From Corallococcus terminator (GTDB lineage: Bacteria; Myxococcota; Myxococcia; Myxococcales; Myxococcaceae): a stretch of 44,000 nt of DNA. The position numbers and the translations under genes are program-made. The notes under the pieces are model-generated. The model searched no databases, was not told the DNA's origin, and worked only from the letters and a program-made list of their open reading frames with translations. Below are positions 7,948 through 16,436 of the stretch, in pieces. The stretch's first letter is position 1. Each line of letters starts with the position of its first letter. Location of the stretch: NCBI RefSeq assembly GCF_003611635.1, contig NZ_RAVZ01000032.1, positions 1-44,000 on the forward strand, given 5' to 3'.

Positions 7948-8700
7948 TCAGTGCCTGGTGGTGGTGGTGACCGGGGCCTTGGCGGGGGCGAGCCCTTCCG
8001 TGTGCCAGAACTCCACGTGCCCGGTGTCGAGCGCGTAGATGGCGGAGACGACGGCGAGCTCTCCCGCGTCCACCTTCGCCTTGAGCAGCTCGGAGCGCTG
8101 GGTGAGCTGGCGGGTGACGGCGTCCACGTTGGCGTGCGCGGCCTTCACCACCTTCGGGTCATGGCGATCCGCGTCGGTGAGGCCCGCGTCGGTGAGGTTG
8201 CTCTTCACCGACGAGACCAGCGCATCCAGGTAGGGGGAACCCGCGCTCTGCCCATCCGGGATGGCGAGCCCGGTCTTCACGGCGCCGCAGGACTCGTGGC
8301 CCATGATGACGATGAGGCGCACGCCAAGATGGGCGACGCCGTACTCGATGCTGGCCAGGGCCAGGGGCTCCAGCTCGTTGCCCGCTTCCCGCACGACGAA
8401 GAGCTCGCCCAGGCCCTGATCGAAGACCAGCTCCGGCGGCACGCGTGAATCACTGCACGCGACGACGATGGCGTGCGGATGCTGCTCGGAGGCCAGCGCG
8501 TTGCGCACGGCGATGGTCTGCGCGGGATGCCGCGCCACTCCCTTGGTGAAGCGGAGGTTGCCCTGCTCCAGCCGGTGGAACGTGACCGGCGGTGCTTCAG
8601 GCTTCACGGCGGGATGGGCGGGGTGCGCATCCTCGGCGAGCGCGGGCAGGGCGGTGCCCAGCAACGCGAGGGCCGCGACGGTGCGAAGAAGAGGAATCAT
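7948..8700 (-). CDS. Periplasmic beta-class carbonic anhydrase
   Basis: A 250-residue protein from ATG 8700 (MIPLLRTVAA); the longer frame upstream lacks a sensible N-terminus. The signal peptide ends about ALPALA|EDA (residue 22), so it acts outside the cytoplasm, which is less common for beta-CAs. The zinc and catalytic set is intact: Cys82-x-Asp84-x-Arg86 (CSDSR), His135 and Cys138 (HESCG). It interconverts CO2 and bicarbonate. The C-terminus ends in a short Thr-rich tail. It converges on the CLC antiporter gene; any link between proton-coupled export and periplasmic CO2 hydration is speculative. The 276 bases upstream are shared with the divergent HipA-like gene. Confidence 0.9.
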   Translation of the reverse strand: MIPLLRTVAALALLGTALPALAEDAHPAHPAVKPEAPPVTFHRLEQGNLRFTKGVARHPAQTIAVRNALASEQHPHAIVVACSDSRVPPELVFDQGLGELFVVREAGNELEPLALASIEYGVAHLGVRLIVIMGHESCGAVKTGLAIPDGQSAGSPYLDALVSSVKSNLTDAGLTDADRHDPKVVKAAHANVDAVTRQLTQRSELLKAKVDAGELAVVSAIYALDTGHVEFWHTEGLAPAKAPVTTTTRH

Positions 8701-8878
8701 GGTGAGAGACCTGTCGTGGGGTGTGCACCGGGCGGGTGAGTCCAGTGCCCCTGGTGCGTAACAGGGGCACGAATCGGGAACCACGGATTCCAGGTCAGGC
8801 CATCAGGGCGTCACTGGGTGTGGGCAGCCGAGCAGGCACCTGCCAGCGGCATCAGAGAGGCACACCGAAGCCGATGGC

Positions 8879-8977
8879 TATCTACTCACGCTTAGGGAGC
8901 CATGACTTGAAGTAGAGCTTTAAAATCAACGAGTTGCGTAAAAATCCAACATCGTTATCTACTCACTTATCTACTCA
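8879..8977 (+). repeat. Three TATCTACTCA direct repeats before HipA-like gene
   Basis: Exact decamer copies at 8879-8888, 8956-8965 and 8968-8977. The last two are 12 bases apart and the third shares its final A with the ATG start codon at 8977. The area from about 8890 to 8970 is unusually AT-rich for this genome. A weak promoter reading is TTGCGT (8934-8939) and TATCTA (8956-8961) with a 16-base spacer, which would put the repeats across the -10 region and the start codon. This is the placement expected for an autoregulatory operator bound by the HTH of the gene product. Confidence 0.6.
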
Positions 8978-10287
8978 TGTCCGCGCCCTCCATCCCCCAC
9001 TTCCTGGATGTCGTCCAGCGCCTGCAACCGGTGCCGGCCGAGGCGCTTCAACAGCACTTCGGCGTCTCACAGCAGACCCTGTCCCGGTGGATCAAGGCCG
9101 CGGGGGATGCGGTCTGCCGGATGGGACGGACCCGGGGCGCCTTGTATGCCCGGACGCGCGTAGTGACGGGACTGGGAACCCAGGTTGCCCTCCACCGCGT
9201 GGATGCGTCAGGCCAACTTCATCGAGAGGGCTCGCTCCACTTCCTGTCCTCGGGCGGGATCTGGCAGGAGGCGATCCAGGGACCCGGGCAGCGCTTCGAA
9301 GGACTCCCGCCCTTCGCGGAGGAGATGAGCCCCCAGGGCTACATGGGCCGGGGCTTCCGTGAGCGTCATCCGGATCTCGAACTCCCTCCGCGCACCACGG
9401 AGTGGAACGATGATCAGGTGTTCATCGCCCTGGCGCGACGCGGAGAGGACTGCACGGGAGACCTCATCCTGGGTGAGGAGTCCCTGAACCGGTACCTGGC
9501 CACGCAGGTCCAGGAGATCCGCCGCGACAACTACCCCGAACGGGCCCGGACCTTCCTGGCGGATGGCTCGGGCTCGTCCGCTGGAGGCGAGCAGCCGAAG
9601 TTCGCCGTCTACGCCGAAGGCTGTCACGTGCTCGTGAAGTTCGCGGATGCGAGCGCGGGCAGCGCGGGACAGCGCTGGAGGGACCTGCTCGCAAGCGAAC
9701 ACCTCGCGTTGGAGGCCGTGCGTGCGACAGGGCTTGATGCAGCGAAGGCCCACGGGTTCGACCTGGGAAACCACCGGTTCCTGGAGGTCGAGCGGTTCGA
9801 CCGGATCGGTCTTCGTGGAAGGCGAGCCCTGCTGTCGCTGCGGGCCATCGACAACGAATACATCAGATCGGGCGGTAACTGGACCGACGTGTCCTTGCGC
9901 CTGCTCGCCGAACGCCGCCTGTCCCACGAAGACGTCCGGCGGATCCGCTGGCTCGACACCTTCGGTCAGCTCATCGGCAACGTCGACCGGCACCTCGGCA
10001 ATGTCTCCTGCTTCGTGGAGTCACCAGGACGGTTCCGGCTCGCGCCCATCTACGACATGTTGCCCATGGTATTCGCACCCGATGGCGCGCACCTCGTCGA
10101 ACGAACCTTCCGACCCGCGCCACCGACCGCGAACAACCTGGACCTCTGGGCGGATGCCGCACGCCATGCACGGACCTACTGGGACACGCTCATCGCATCC
10201 ACGAATCTCAGTGAGGACTTCCGCCAGCGCTGCGCCACCTGCCGGAACCAGCTCGCGGAACTCATCGCCCGCGTACCCGTGGGCTGA
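8977..10287 (+). CDS. HTH-HipA fusion toxin (YjjJ/HipH-like kinase)
   Basis: A 436-residue cytosolic protein from ATG 8977. Residues 18-42 form a helix-turn-helix (EALQQHFGVSQQTLSRWI); the rest is a HipA-type kinase fold. The ATP/phosphate motif GGEQPK is at 203-208, ERFDR at 272-276, the catalytic loop GNVDRHLGN at 334-342 (Asp337) and the metal-binding YD at 359-360, so the active site looks intact. Fusion of a DNA-binding domain to the toxin in one chain, with no separate HipB gene, matches the E. coli YjjJ/HipH arrangement. HipA kinases phosphorylate tRNA-synthetase-type targets and cause growth arrest; the target here is unknown. The stop lies 3 bases from the convergent CapA-like gene. 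Confidence 0.85.
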   Translation: MSAPSIPHFLDVVQRLQPVPAEALQQHFGVSQQTLSRWIKAAGDAVCRMGRTRGALYARTRVVTGLGTQVALHRVDASGQLHREGSLHFLSSGGIWQEAIQGPGQRFEGLPPFAEEMSPQGYMGRGFRERHPDLELPPRTTEWNDDQVFIALARRGEDCTGDLILGEESLNRYLATQVQEIRRDNYPERARTFLADGSGSSAGGEQPKFAVYAEGCHVLVKFADASAGSAGQRWRDLLASEHLALEAVRATGLDAAKAHGFDLGNHRFLEVERFDRIGLRGRRALLSLRAIDNEYIRSGGNWTDVSLRLLAERRLSHEDVRRIRWLDTFGQLIGNVDRHLGNVSCFVESPGRFRLAPIYDMLPMVFAPDGAHLVERTFRPAPPTANNLDLWADAARHARTYWDTLIASTNLSEDFRQRCATCRNQLAELIARVPVG

Positions 10288-10290
10288 CCG

Positions 10291-11628
10291 TCACGGCCCC
10301 GCCTGCGCCGTCACATCCCCGCGCCGCCGCAGCTCCGGTGTGGCCACGCGGAACTCCGCGGGCAGCATGCGCAGGATGCGCTCCCGTCGGTAGCGGGCGC
10401 CCGCCAACCGCTGCTCCAGGGCCACCTTCTCCGCCCGGGCCGCCTTGTCCGGGCTCCCGGCGCGCAGGGCCAGCGCGGCCAGCCTCCGGGACACCTCCTC
10501 CACCTCGCGGTCGATGAGCACCGGCTGGATGTTGCGCTTCGCTCGGGCCTTGCGGCCGGAGGCGTTGTTCTCAATCCACACCGGCAACACCGCCACGTCC
10601 CCCAGCGCCACCGCCACGCCCTGATCCGCGCGCGTCACCCCCACGCGCAACAGCAGCGAGTCCCGCTTGTCCCCGTCCGTGCCCGACCTTCCGGGCGCGT
10701 GCTTGTAGAACCGCCCCTGGTTCGCCACCAGGTTGCCCAGCGAGTACGCGATGAGTCCCCGCCGTCCGGACTTCGTCGTGTACGCCTCCAGCGGCTGGAG
10801 CACGTGCGGATGGTGCCCGATGACCGCCAACGCCCCGGCCTCCAGCAACGCCTGTCCCAGCGCCCGGTCCAGCGGGTGCGGCGTGTCCGTGTACTCGCGC
10901 CCCCAGTGCCCCATCACGAACAGCGCGTCGCACTTCGCCGCCGCGGCGCGCACCAGTTCCACCGCCTCCTTCTCACCCAACCCCCGACGCGACGCGTGCT
11001 CCGGATAGGGCACCAGCGCCACGTGCGGCGCGTTCGCCTCCTTCGGGTTGCTGAAGCCATTCAGGATCCGCGTGAAGGACAGGAAGCCCAACCGCACCCC
11101 GCGCACCTCCATGAACACCGGCGCCCAGGCCGCGTCCCGCGTGGCCCCGGTGCCCACATGCCGCAAGCCCGCCGCGTCCAGGTGGCGCAGCGTCTCCACC
11201 AGCCCCTCGACGTGTTGGTCGCGCGCGTGGTTGTTGCCCGTGGACACCACCTTCACGCCCGCCCCCACCAGCGCCTGGACCATCGCGGGCGGCGCGTTGA
11301 AGACCAGCTCCTGGGTGACGGCCTTGCGGTTGTCGGTGACCGGCGTCTCCAGATTCACCACGCCCACGTCCGCCGTTCGCAACACGTCCGACAACGGGCC
11401 GAAGACGTGGTCCCAGCCTTCGTGGTTGAGCGACGGCGCCGCGCCTCCGCCCGGAGGCACCGCCCCGGTGCGCGCATGCGCCCGCGCCACCGACTTCACC
11501 TCGCCGTGCGGAATCACATCCCCGCCGAAGACCAGCTCCACGCGCGCGGGCGCGGCGGCCCCCCAGGACGGCACCCACCACAACAGGAGCGCGGACACGA
11601 GGCCCGCGCGTCGCCTACCCACCGCCAC
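10291..11628 (-). CDS. CapA-like metallophosphatase-fold exported protein
   Basis: A 445-residue protein from GTG 11628, overlapping the methyltransferase gene upstream by 14 bases, so translation is probably coupled. The signal peptide covers about residues 1-26. It belongs to the CapA/PGA_cap family with a calcineurin-like fold: GGD (35-37), NLETPVTDN, TGNNHARD, GHHPHVLQ and YSLGNLV are the metal-site motifs. Homologues take part in poly-gamma-glutamate capsule anchoring in Bacillus, but most proteobacterial members have unknown substrates. No capB/capC synthetase genes are nearby, so capsule synthesis is unlikely. A basic, helical C-terminal extension of about 100 residues follows the core. 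Confidence 0.85.
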   Translation of the reverse strand: MAVGRRRAGLVSALLLWWVPSWGAAAPARVELVFGGDVIPHGEVKSVARAHARTGAVPPGGGAAPSLNHEGWDHVFGPLSDVLRTADVGVVNLETPVTDNRKAVTQELVFNAPPAMVQALVGAGVKVVSTGNNHARDQHVEGLVETLRHLDAAGLRHVGTGATRDAAWAPVFMEVRGVRLGFLSFTRILNGFSNPKEANAPHVALVPYPEHASRRGLGEKEAVELVRAAAAKCDALFVMGHWGREYTDTPHPLDRALGQALLEAGALAVIGHHPHVLQPLEAYTTKSGRRGLIAYSLGNLVANQGRFYKHAPGRSGTDGDKRDSLLLRVGVTRADQGVAVALGDVAVLPVWIENNASGRKARAKRNIQPVLIDREVEEVSRRLAALALRAGSPDKAARAEKVALEQRLAGARYRRERILRMLPAEFRVATPELRRRGDVTAQAGP

Positions 11629-12382
11629 TGGACTCCCGCACCCCGATGATGACCTCGCGGTTCCAGGGATCGCGTCGGGTCGTCGCGGGACACCCCGCCT
11701 CCCGCATCCACGTGAGCCAGTCCTCGCGGCGGAACAGCCCGAAGCAGTGGCGCTCCTGCGACATGCTCACCGTGCCATCCGCTTCGCGCAGCAGGTAGGC
11801 GAACGCGGTCTCGAAGGTCTCATCCTCCGGGTCCGGATCCCACGTCCACATCAGGTAGCGCATCCCCCGCCCATCCGGCGAGTCATGCCCACCCGACTCC
11901 GTGGAGGGCTCGAAGGTCTCCCGCACGTAGTCCGGCAGCAACACCACCGCGCCGCCCGGCCGGCAGTGCGCCACCGCCGTCTGGACCGTTGCCCGCGCCG
12001 AGTCCCGGTCCGCCGCGTACATGATGGCGTCGTGCACCATCACCCGGTCGAACGTGCGCCCCAGCCGCAGGGACGTCATGTCCCCCACCCGATGCTCGCA
12101 CTCGGGATTGACGGCCCGGCTGACCGCCACCATCTCCGGCGCGCGGTCCGTCAGCGTCAGCGTGAAGTGTGTCTTCAGGTGGAACGCCAGACTCCCACCG
12201 CCCGCGCCCAGCTCCAGCATCGTGGTCGCCGGCCCTTCCGCCGCCGTGCGCAGGATGTCGAGCAGGTCCTCCGCCTCCTCCACGTACTCCTCCGGAGGCG
12301 AGAACAGCGGCCACCAGGACGCGAGGTCGGTGTAGAGCTGGGGCTCTTCCAGCGGGGGAGGAATCACGGTGCGCAAGGCCAT
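11615..12382 (-). CDS. Class I SAM-dependent methyltransferase
   Basis: A 255-residue cytosolic protein from ATG 12382. Motif I is LELGAGGGSL at 56-65 with an acidic end of strand 2 at LTLTDRAPEM; motif III-like FDRVMVHDAIMY and the motif RPGGAVVLLPDY follow. It should methylate a small molecule; there is nothing in the sequence that tells which. It is the first gene of a two-gene unit with the CapA-like gene, whose start lies inside its 3' end. A perfect stem-loop at 12428-12450 isolates it from the golvesin-like gene upstream. I am sure of the fold, not of the substrate. Confidence 0.85.
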   Translation of the reverse strand: MALRTVIPPPLEEPQLYTDLASWWPLFSPPEEYVEEAEDLLDILRTAAEGPATTMLELGAGGGSLAFHLKTHFTLTLTDRAPEMVAVSRAVNPECEHRVGDMTSLRLGRTFDRVMVHDAIMYAADRDSARATVQTAVAHCRPGGAVVLLPDYVRETFEPSTESGGHDSPDGRGMRYLMWTWDPDPEDETFETAFAYLLREADGTVSMSQERHCFGLFRREDWLTWMREAGCPATTRRDPWNREVIIGVRESSGGG

Positions 12383-12427
12383 GGCTGTCTTCCTCAGGGA
12401 CGGTCCAGCGTTCTACCGCCCGCACGA

Positions 12428-12450
12428 GGGGGACGTCCACGACGTCCCCC
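12428..12450 (-). terminator. Perfect stem-loop between golvesin-like and methyltransferase genes
   Basis: GGGGGACGTC (12428-12437), loop CAC, GACGTCCCCC (12441-12450): ten perfect pairs. It lies just after the stop of the golvesin-like gene and before the methyltransferase start. There is no U-tract, so it may act as a terminator or an RNA-end stabiliser. Confidence 0.6.
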
Positions 12451-12460
12451 CCAAGCGCGG

Positions 12461-13894
12461 CTAACGGACCTGGATGGCGTCCGCGACGACGTAGGTCCCG
12501 GCCGTGACCCAGCGGCTCAGTTGGACCTTGTTCCAGCCCGCGGGGAAGCTCCACGTGCCCAGCGTGTTCCACCTGGCGCCGTTGAGCTGCTGGTTCACCT
12601 TCACGTTCGCCAACTGCGTGCCCGACGCGTTCACCACGATGAAGGGCGCCGCCGTGGAGCGGTCCGTCGCCGCCGTCCACCACGCATCCACCGACTTCGT
12701 GCCCGCCGCCGACAGGTAGAACCAGAACGTCGCCGGCTCCGACACCGCCGCGCCCGGGGACACCAGGTAGCTGCTGCCGTAGTAGCCCGCCACGTTCGTG
12801 GACGACGCCCAGCTCGAACCCGTCAGTTGGATGTAGCCCTTCGCCTGGTCGTTGTTCGCGTTGTTGCTGTCCACGACCAGGCCCGTGGGCGTGCCGCCAC
12901 CCGACGTCCACAGGTACGTCACGTCCACCCAGTCGTTGTTCGTCATCCCCAGGTCCAACCAGAACGTCCCATCCGCCAGGTCGATGCCCGCGGGGTTCGC
13001 CGGCCGGCGCCCGAATTGATCCAACCCGCCGTTGAAGCCGTCCTGGTACGCCGCCTGCGACTCCGGCTTGCCCTGCGGCAGGGTCTTCCACATCTCCCGC
13101 ACGCTGGAGGGATTCCAGTAGTCGTCCTTCGTGTTCCAGGGCCCCACGTCCCAGACGGACGTCGTCGCGCACTTCGCCGTCTTCGAATAGCAGACGCGCA
13201 CCTGGTACTCGGAGCCTCCGTTGGACGCGAGCCCCCGCCGCGACGGCAGCGCCACGAACCGGTCATTCGTCTTGATGACGTGGCCGTTCGCCGTCGTGCC
13301 GCCCACCAATCCCTCACGGGTGGCGTAGACGCGGTAGCTCAAGGGCGCCAGCGCCTGGAGTCCTTCCTCCGTGCCCGTCCCCTCGCGCCAGCCCTCCAGC
13401 CCCACCTCCTGCACCACGGGACCCCGGCCGCGCTCGTCCGCCACCAGCGCCAGCCGCACCTGCACCTCCGTGCCGGAGCGGGGCAGCCGGACGGCCTCGC
13501 CTTCTGTGGCGGTGCGCCACTCGCTCCAGGCCCCGCCGGGGACGCGTACGCGCACGTCCACCTCCACGGCCGTGCCCGGAGACTGCGTCGCCTGGATGCG
13601 CGGACGGAACGTGTCCACGGGTTGCGCCAGCGTGCGCGCCGGGAACGTGAAGAGGCCCGTGAGCCGGTTCAGTCCTTCGGGCCGGCGCATCACCGCGTTC
13701 GGTTCGTACAACAGCCCGTCCCGCGTGCTCACGAGCTCGCCCGAGCCCTCGCCGGTGGAGAGTGCCTCCGTCCAACGCTGGGCACCCTCCTCCGCGCGCT
13801 GGGCGGCGGGAGCCGGCTCGGCCACCGCGACGCCTTGCGCGAACACCGCGCCCCACATCACCGTCATCAGGGTGGACCGCCACGACGCGCGCAT
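12461..13894 (-). CDS. Secreted protein with golvesin C-terminal-like domain
   Basis: A 477-residue protein from ATG 13894 with a signal peptide cleaved near VAVA|EP (residue 25). The N-terminal 200 residues are beta-rich with fibronectin-like character (VRVPGGAWSEWRT). The C-terminal 110 residues match the golvesin/xanthan-lyase-like beta-sandwich: it opens at GYYGSSYL, contains FYLSAAGTKSVDAWWTA and closes with TWSFPAGWNKVQLSRW and the AGTYVVADAIQVR strand. Such domains are thought to bind carbohydrate or act as adhesive modules in secreted bacterial proteins. No catalytic motif is seen. It has its own AT-rich upstream region (13895-14012). Role in the extracellular matrix is inference. Confidence 0.78.
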   Translation of the reverse strand: MRASWRSTLMTVMWGAVFAQGVAVAEPAPAAQRAEEGAQRWTEALSTGEGSGELVSTRDGLLYEPNAVMRRPEGLNRLTGLFTFPARTLAQPVDTFRPRIQATQSPGTAVEVDVRVRVPGGAWSEWRTATEGEAVRLPRSGTEVQVRLALVADERGRGPVVQEVGLEGWREGTGTEEGLQALAPLSYRVYATREGLVGGTTANGHVIKTNDRFVALPSRRGLASNGGSEYQVRVCYSKTAKCATTSVWDVGPWNTKDDYWNPSSVREMWKTLPQGKPESQAAYQDGFNGGLDQFGRRPANPAGIDLADGTFWLDLGMTNNDWVDVTYLWTSGGGTPTGLVVDSNNANNDQAKGYIQLTGSSWASSTNVAGYYGSSYLVSPGAAVSEPATFWFYLSAAGTKSVDAWWTAATDRSTAAPFIVVNASGTQLANVKVNQQLNGARWNTLGTWSFPAGWNKVQLSRWVTAGTYVVADAIQVR

Positions 13895-13904
13895 GCCTGG
13901 ACTC

Positions 13905-13959
13905 CCGGGAAGGGTAAAAAACGTTTAGACGGATATATTTTAAAGCCCGTCTTTCCCGG
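13905..13959 (-). terminator. Nested inverted repeats with T-run, AT-rich
   Basis: Outer arms CCGGGAA (13905-13911) / TTCCCGG (13953-13959) enclose inner arms AGACGG (13927-13932) / CCGTCT (13947-13952). Read on the minus strand, the inner hairpin is followed by AAACG and a run of six T, which is a plausible intrinsic terminator for the lipoprotein gene ending at 14013. The AT-rich loop may also carry the promoter of the golvesin-like gene. Confidence 0.55.
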
Positions 13960-14012
13960 TTCTCAAGAGTCGCGAAGCAAAAGCGTGCGTTGGGGCCTTC
14001 TGACCCACCGCA

Positions 14013-14372
14013 TCACGGCGTGCGGGGAGGCTCGTCGCAGATCCGAAACTGCGTCGGCATGGTGCATCCCGCGAGGGCACAGTCCGGCGACTTCGCCTCG
14101 GCCTTGTCCCTGGCGATGATCTTCTCGAACTCCGCTGTCGTGCCGAGGCAGACGATCCTCGGTTCAACGCCCCCGCAGCAGCCGCAACCGCAGGCGGTGT
14201 ACGAAGGAGACGCAGGACCAGCCGGTGCGGCGGCGTCCGGAGCCGGTTCGGGGACGGCTGGAGCCGGGGCCTGCGCGGTGGCGGCATCCGGGACAGGCGC
14301 GGCGTCCTGTCGCGCGGACGGAGAGGCACACCCCGCGCACAAGGCCAGCATCATCGGGACAAGCATTCGCAT
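14013..14372 (-). CDS. Small Cys-rich lipoprotein
   Basis: A 119-residue protein from ATG 14372 (MRMLVPMMLALCAGC), with lipidation Cys15 in a CAGC lipobox. A Pro/Ala-rich linker (about 20-52) leads to a C-terminal domain with many cysteines, starting CGCGCCGG, then TAEFEKIIARDKAEAKS, CALAGC and a final ICD. The Cys spacing suggests disulfides or a metal site, but I recognise no family. The start lies 28 bases after the stop of the pseudo-trypsin gene, so the two are probably co-transcribed and may work together in the periplasm or on the surface. A longer upstream reading frame overlaps the protease gene and is rejected. Confidence 0.7.
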   Translation of the reverse strand: MRMLVPMMLALCAGCASPSARQDAAPVPDAATAQAPAPAVPEPAPDAAAPAGPASPSYTACGCGCCGGVEPRIVCLGTTAEFEKIIARDKAEAKSPDCALAGCTMPTQFRICDEPPRTP

Positions 14373-14400
14373 GTCCCGGAAGATAGCCGAAAGACTTCCG

Positions 14401-15186
14401 CTAGCCCGTATACGACTGGATCCAGGGCACATACGTGAACACGTTGCTGAACACGGAGAACGTGTTGCACTGGCTGCTGCCGTGCTCACTCAGAATCCCA
14501 TACAGCCTCCCGCCCAGGGCCAGGGGACCGCCGTCGTCGCGCTGGCAGACATTCGTGCTGCTGTTGGGAGGCGTCGCGCACAACTGCGCGCTCGGGACAT
14601 GGCCACTCCCCACCAGCGCCTGGCAGTTCGCCGGGCCCAGAACCCTCAGGCTCGTGTACTTGAGCGCATTGGACGTGGGCCCCGTCTGCGTGGCGCCCCA
14701 CCCGCTCGCCGTATGCAACCCCTGGGGTGCGGGCGCGGTGGGCAGCGCCAGCGGCTGCACCGCGGCGCTCAGCGCGAAGGGCTGCGCCAGTTGGAGCAAT
14801 GCCACGTCATGGAGGGGCTCGACGGCGACGTAGGACGGATGAATGACCTTGCGGGACACCGTGCGCACCTGCTCATCGGCCTCCAGCGTGCTCAGCAGCA
14901 GGTCCCCCGCGATGACCCGGATGGCGCTGGGAGCGATGCCCTCGACACAATGGGCCGCGGTGACGACCCAGCCGGCCTTCGTGAGCGTCCCGCCACAGGT
15001 GAACACGCCCTGCACCATGATGCGGACCTGGTAGGGGAGCTGGTACCGGACCGCGACGGAGCCGCCGATGATCTCCTGCTCCGTGCGCTCCACCGACGGC
15101 GAAGCGGGGTCTGACTCCTCCACGGAGCCCCCGCAGCCCAGCAGCCCCACCAGGGAAAGTCCCGCCCACCACGCTCGCCGCGTCAT
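14401..15186 (-). CDS. Trypsin-like lipoprotein lacking the catalytic serine
   Basis: A 261-residue S1-family protein from ATG 15186. The lipobox LLGC places lipid on Cys18. A zymogen-type new N-terminus is visible at IIGG (39-42), His79 in TAAHC and Asp127 in HDVALL are the expected triad members. The nucleophile motif GDSGGP is instead RDDGGP at 216-221: Asp218 stands where Ser belongs and Arg216 where Gly is usual. The codon reads GAC on the minus strand, so this is not a translation error on my part. Paired Cys (64/80, 188/203, 214/240) are kept. The protein should be folded but not a serine protease. It may bind a target or partner; the Cys-rich lipoprotein follows after 28 bases. Confidence 0.85.
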   Translation of the reverse strand: MTRRAWWAGLSLVGLLGCGGSVEESDPASPSVERTEQEIIGGSVAVRYQLPYQVRIMVQGVFTCGGTLTKAGWVVTAAHCVEGIAPSAIRVIAGDLLLSTLEADEQVRTVSRKVIHPSYVAVEPLHDVALLQLAQPFALSAAVQPLALPTAPAPQGLHTASGWGATQTGPTSNALKYTSLRVLGPANCQALVGSGHVPSAQLCATPPNSSTNVCQRDDGGPLALGGRLYGILSEHGSSQCNTFSVFSNVFTYVPWIQSYTG

Positions 15187-15320
15187 GCGTCCTCCGTGTC
15201 GGGCCCGGGGCCCGGAAAGCCGTGAGCCTGCATCGTGCGCCACTCGCGGCGCCAGAAAACCCGGGCACCCACCCCGCCCCATCCCCGGCCGGGAGGCCTG
15301 GGTGGGCGCCCGGCACGGCC

Positions 15321-16322
15321 TCAGAAGCCCGTCCGCACCTTCACGGCATGCCCGTTGTCTTCATAGACATTGCCCGTGGACGTCTGGATGAACGTGCTGT
15401 CGAACACCAGCGTGTACGACTCGTCCGGGTTCGCCGGGGACGCGGAGCCCCGGTCGAACCTGTTGCGCAGGAACGTGCCGCCGCCCCCGTTCGCGCCACC
15501 GCCGTTGATGCAATACACGCCACCGCCGAACCAGTTGTCCTCGATCTTCATGCCCGCCGAGGGCCCGACGATGGTGTTGATCATCATCGCGGCGATCTGC
15601 TTCTTGGGGTTCGGCACCGGCTGCGTGCCCATCACCGGGTCGTGGTAGGCGGAGAAGTTCGAGCCAATCACTTCCAGCCCGATGCCCCCGTGCGACTGGA
15701 GCACGTCGTTGTGCGTGCGCGAATCCGTGCCCGGGTGGTTGGGGTCCGGTGAGAAGTGCACCAGGTCGTGGCCGTAGCTGCCCTGGATGGACACGTTGAC
15801 GGCGGTATTCGCCGTCGCGGGCGCCACGGAGAAGGCATCCACCACGCCGGACACATCCACCCGGTAGGCCGTGTAGTTGCGCATGCCAATGCCGTTCACC
15901 CAGTAGGTCGGGTTCGCCGCGCGCACGGTGGTGTATTCGATGCGCGCATTCGTGCCGCCGGTGCCAATCTGGATGATGGAGCCGCCGCCCGTCATCGCGG
16001 GCCCGCCGTCCACCACGCAGTTGCTCACCACCGTGTTCGCCGCCTTGATGAACACCCGCCCGTGGACGATGGTGTCCGCCAGCCGCTGCCCGGCCGTGCT
16101 CAACGTGACGTCGCCGTTGATGACCTTCGTCGGCCAGGCGCGGATGACGCCCGCGCCCGTGTTCGCCGCCGTCGGCTTCGTCTGGCGCAGCACGAAGGTG
16201 TCCGCCGCCTGCTCCTGCGCGGCGGGGGTGACACCTTCGGATTCAGGGGCAACGCCCTCGCCACACGAGAGGAGCAGGAGCGCGGATGAAAGGAACGCGG
16301 GAATCGCACGAACAGTCTTCAT
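15321..16322 (-). CDS. Right-handed beta-helix lipoprotein
   Basis: A 333-residue protein from ATG 16322 (MKTVRAIPAF), with lipobox LLSC and lipidation Cys20; an earlier in-frame start would bury the signal peptide. The body is built of short repeating strands typical of a pectate-lyase-like parallel beta-helix (for example TIVHGRVFIKAANTVVSNC, GNVYEDNGHAVKV), with GHDLVHF and THNDVLQSHGG near the middle. Proteins of this sort bind or cleave polysaccharides, but no specific catalytic triad can be assigned. The 114 bases upstream are relatively AT-rich and probably hold its promoter. It precedes the pseudo-trypsin gene by 134 bases on the same strand. Confidence 0.75.
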   Translation of the reverse strand: MKTVRAIPAFLSSALLLLSCGEGVAPESEGVTPAAQEQAADTFVLRQTKPTAANTGAGVIRAWPTKVINGDVTLSTAGQRLADTIVHGRVFIKAANTVVSNCVVDGGPAMTGGGSIIQIGTGGTNARIEYTTVRAANPTYWVNGIGMRNYTAYRVDVSGVVDAFSVAPATANTAVNVSIQGSYGHDLVHFSPDPNHPGTDSRTHNDVLQSHGGIGLEVIGSNFSAYHDPVMGTQPVPNPKKQIAAMMINTIVGPSAGMKIEDNWFGGGVYCINGGGANGGGGTFLRNRFDRGSASPANPDESYTLVFDSTFIQTSTGNVYEDNGHAVKVRTGF

Positions 16323-16436
16323 GCGACGAGAAAACGTGAATCTGCTCTTCCCGTCAATCGAGAAAATCACGCATAGAATGTTTACGCGGACAACCCGCGC
16401 CCTCTGTCTACACGTGAGTACACATCTCGCGCCGTC

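Noticed and set aside
10291-11628. Poly-gamma-glutamate capsule operon
   Set aside because: The CapA-like gene stands with a methyltransferase only; there are no CapB/CapC synthase genes.
11048-14119. A 1,023-residue open frame on the plus strand, Arg/His/Pro-rich
   Set aside because: It is antisense to the CapA-like, methyltransferase, golvesin-like and lipoprotein genes. Its composition is that of a GC3 shadow and no domain is visible.
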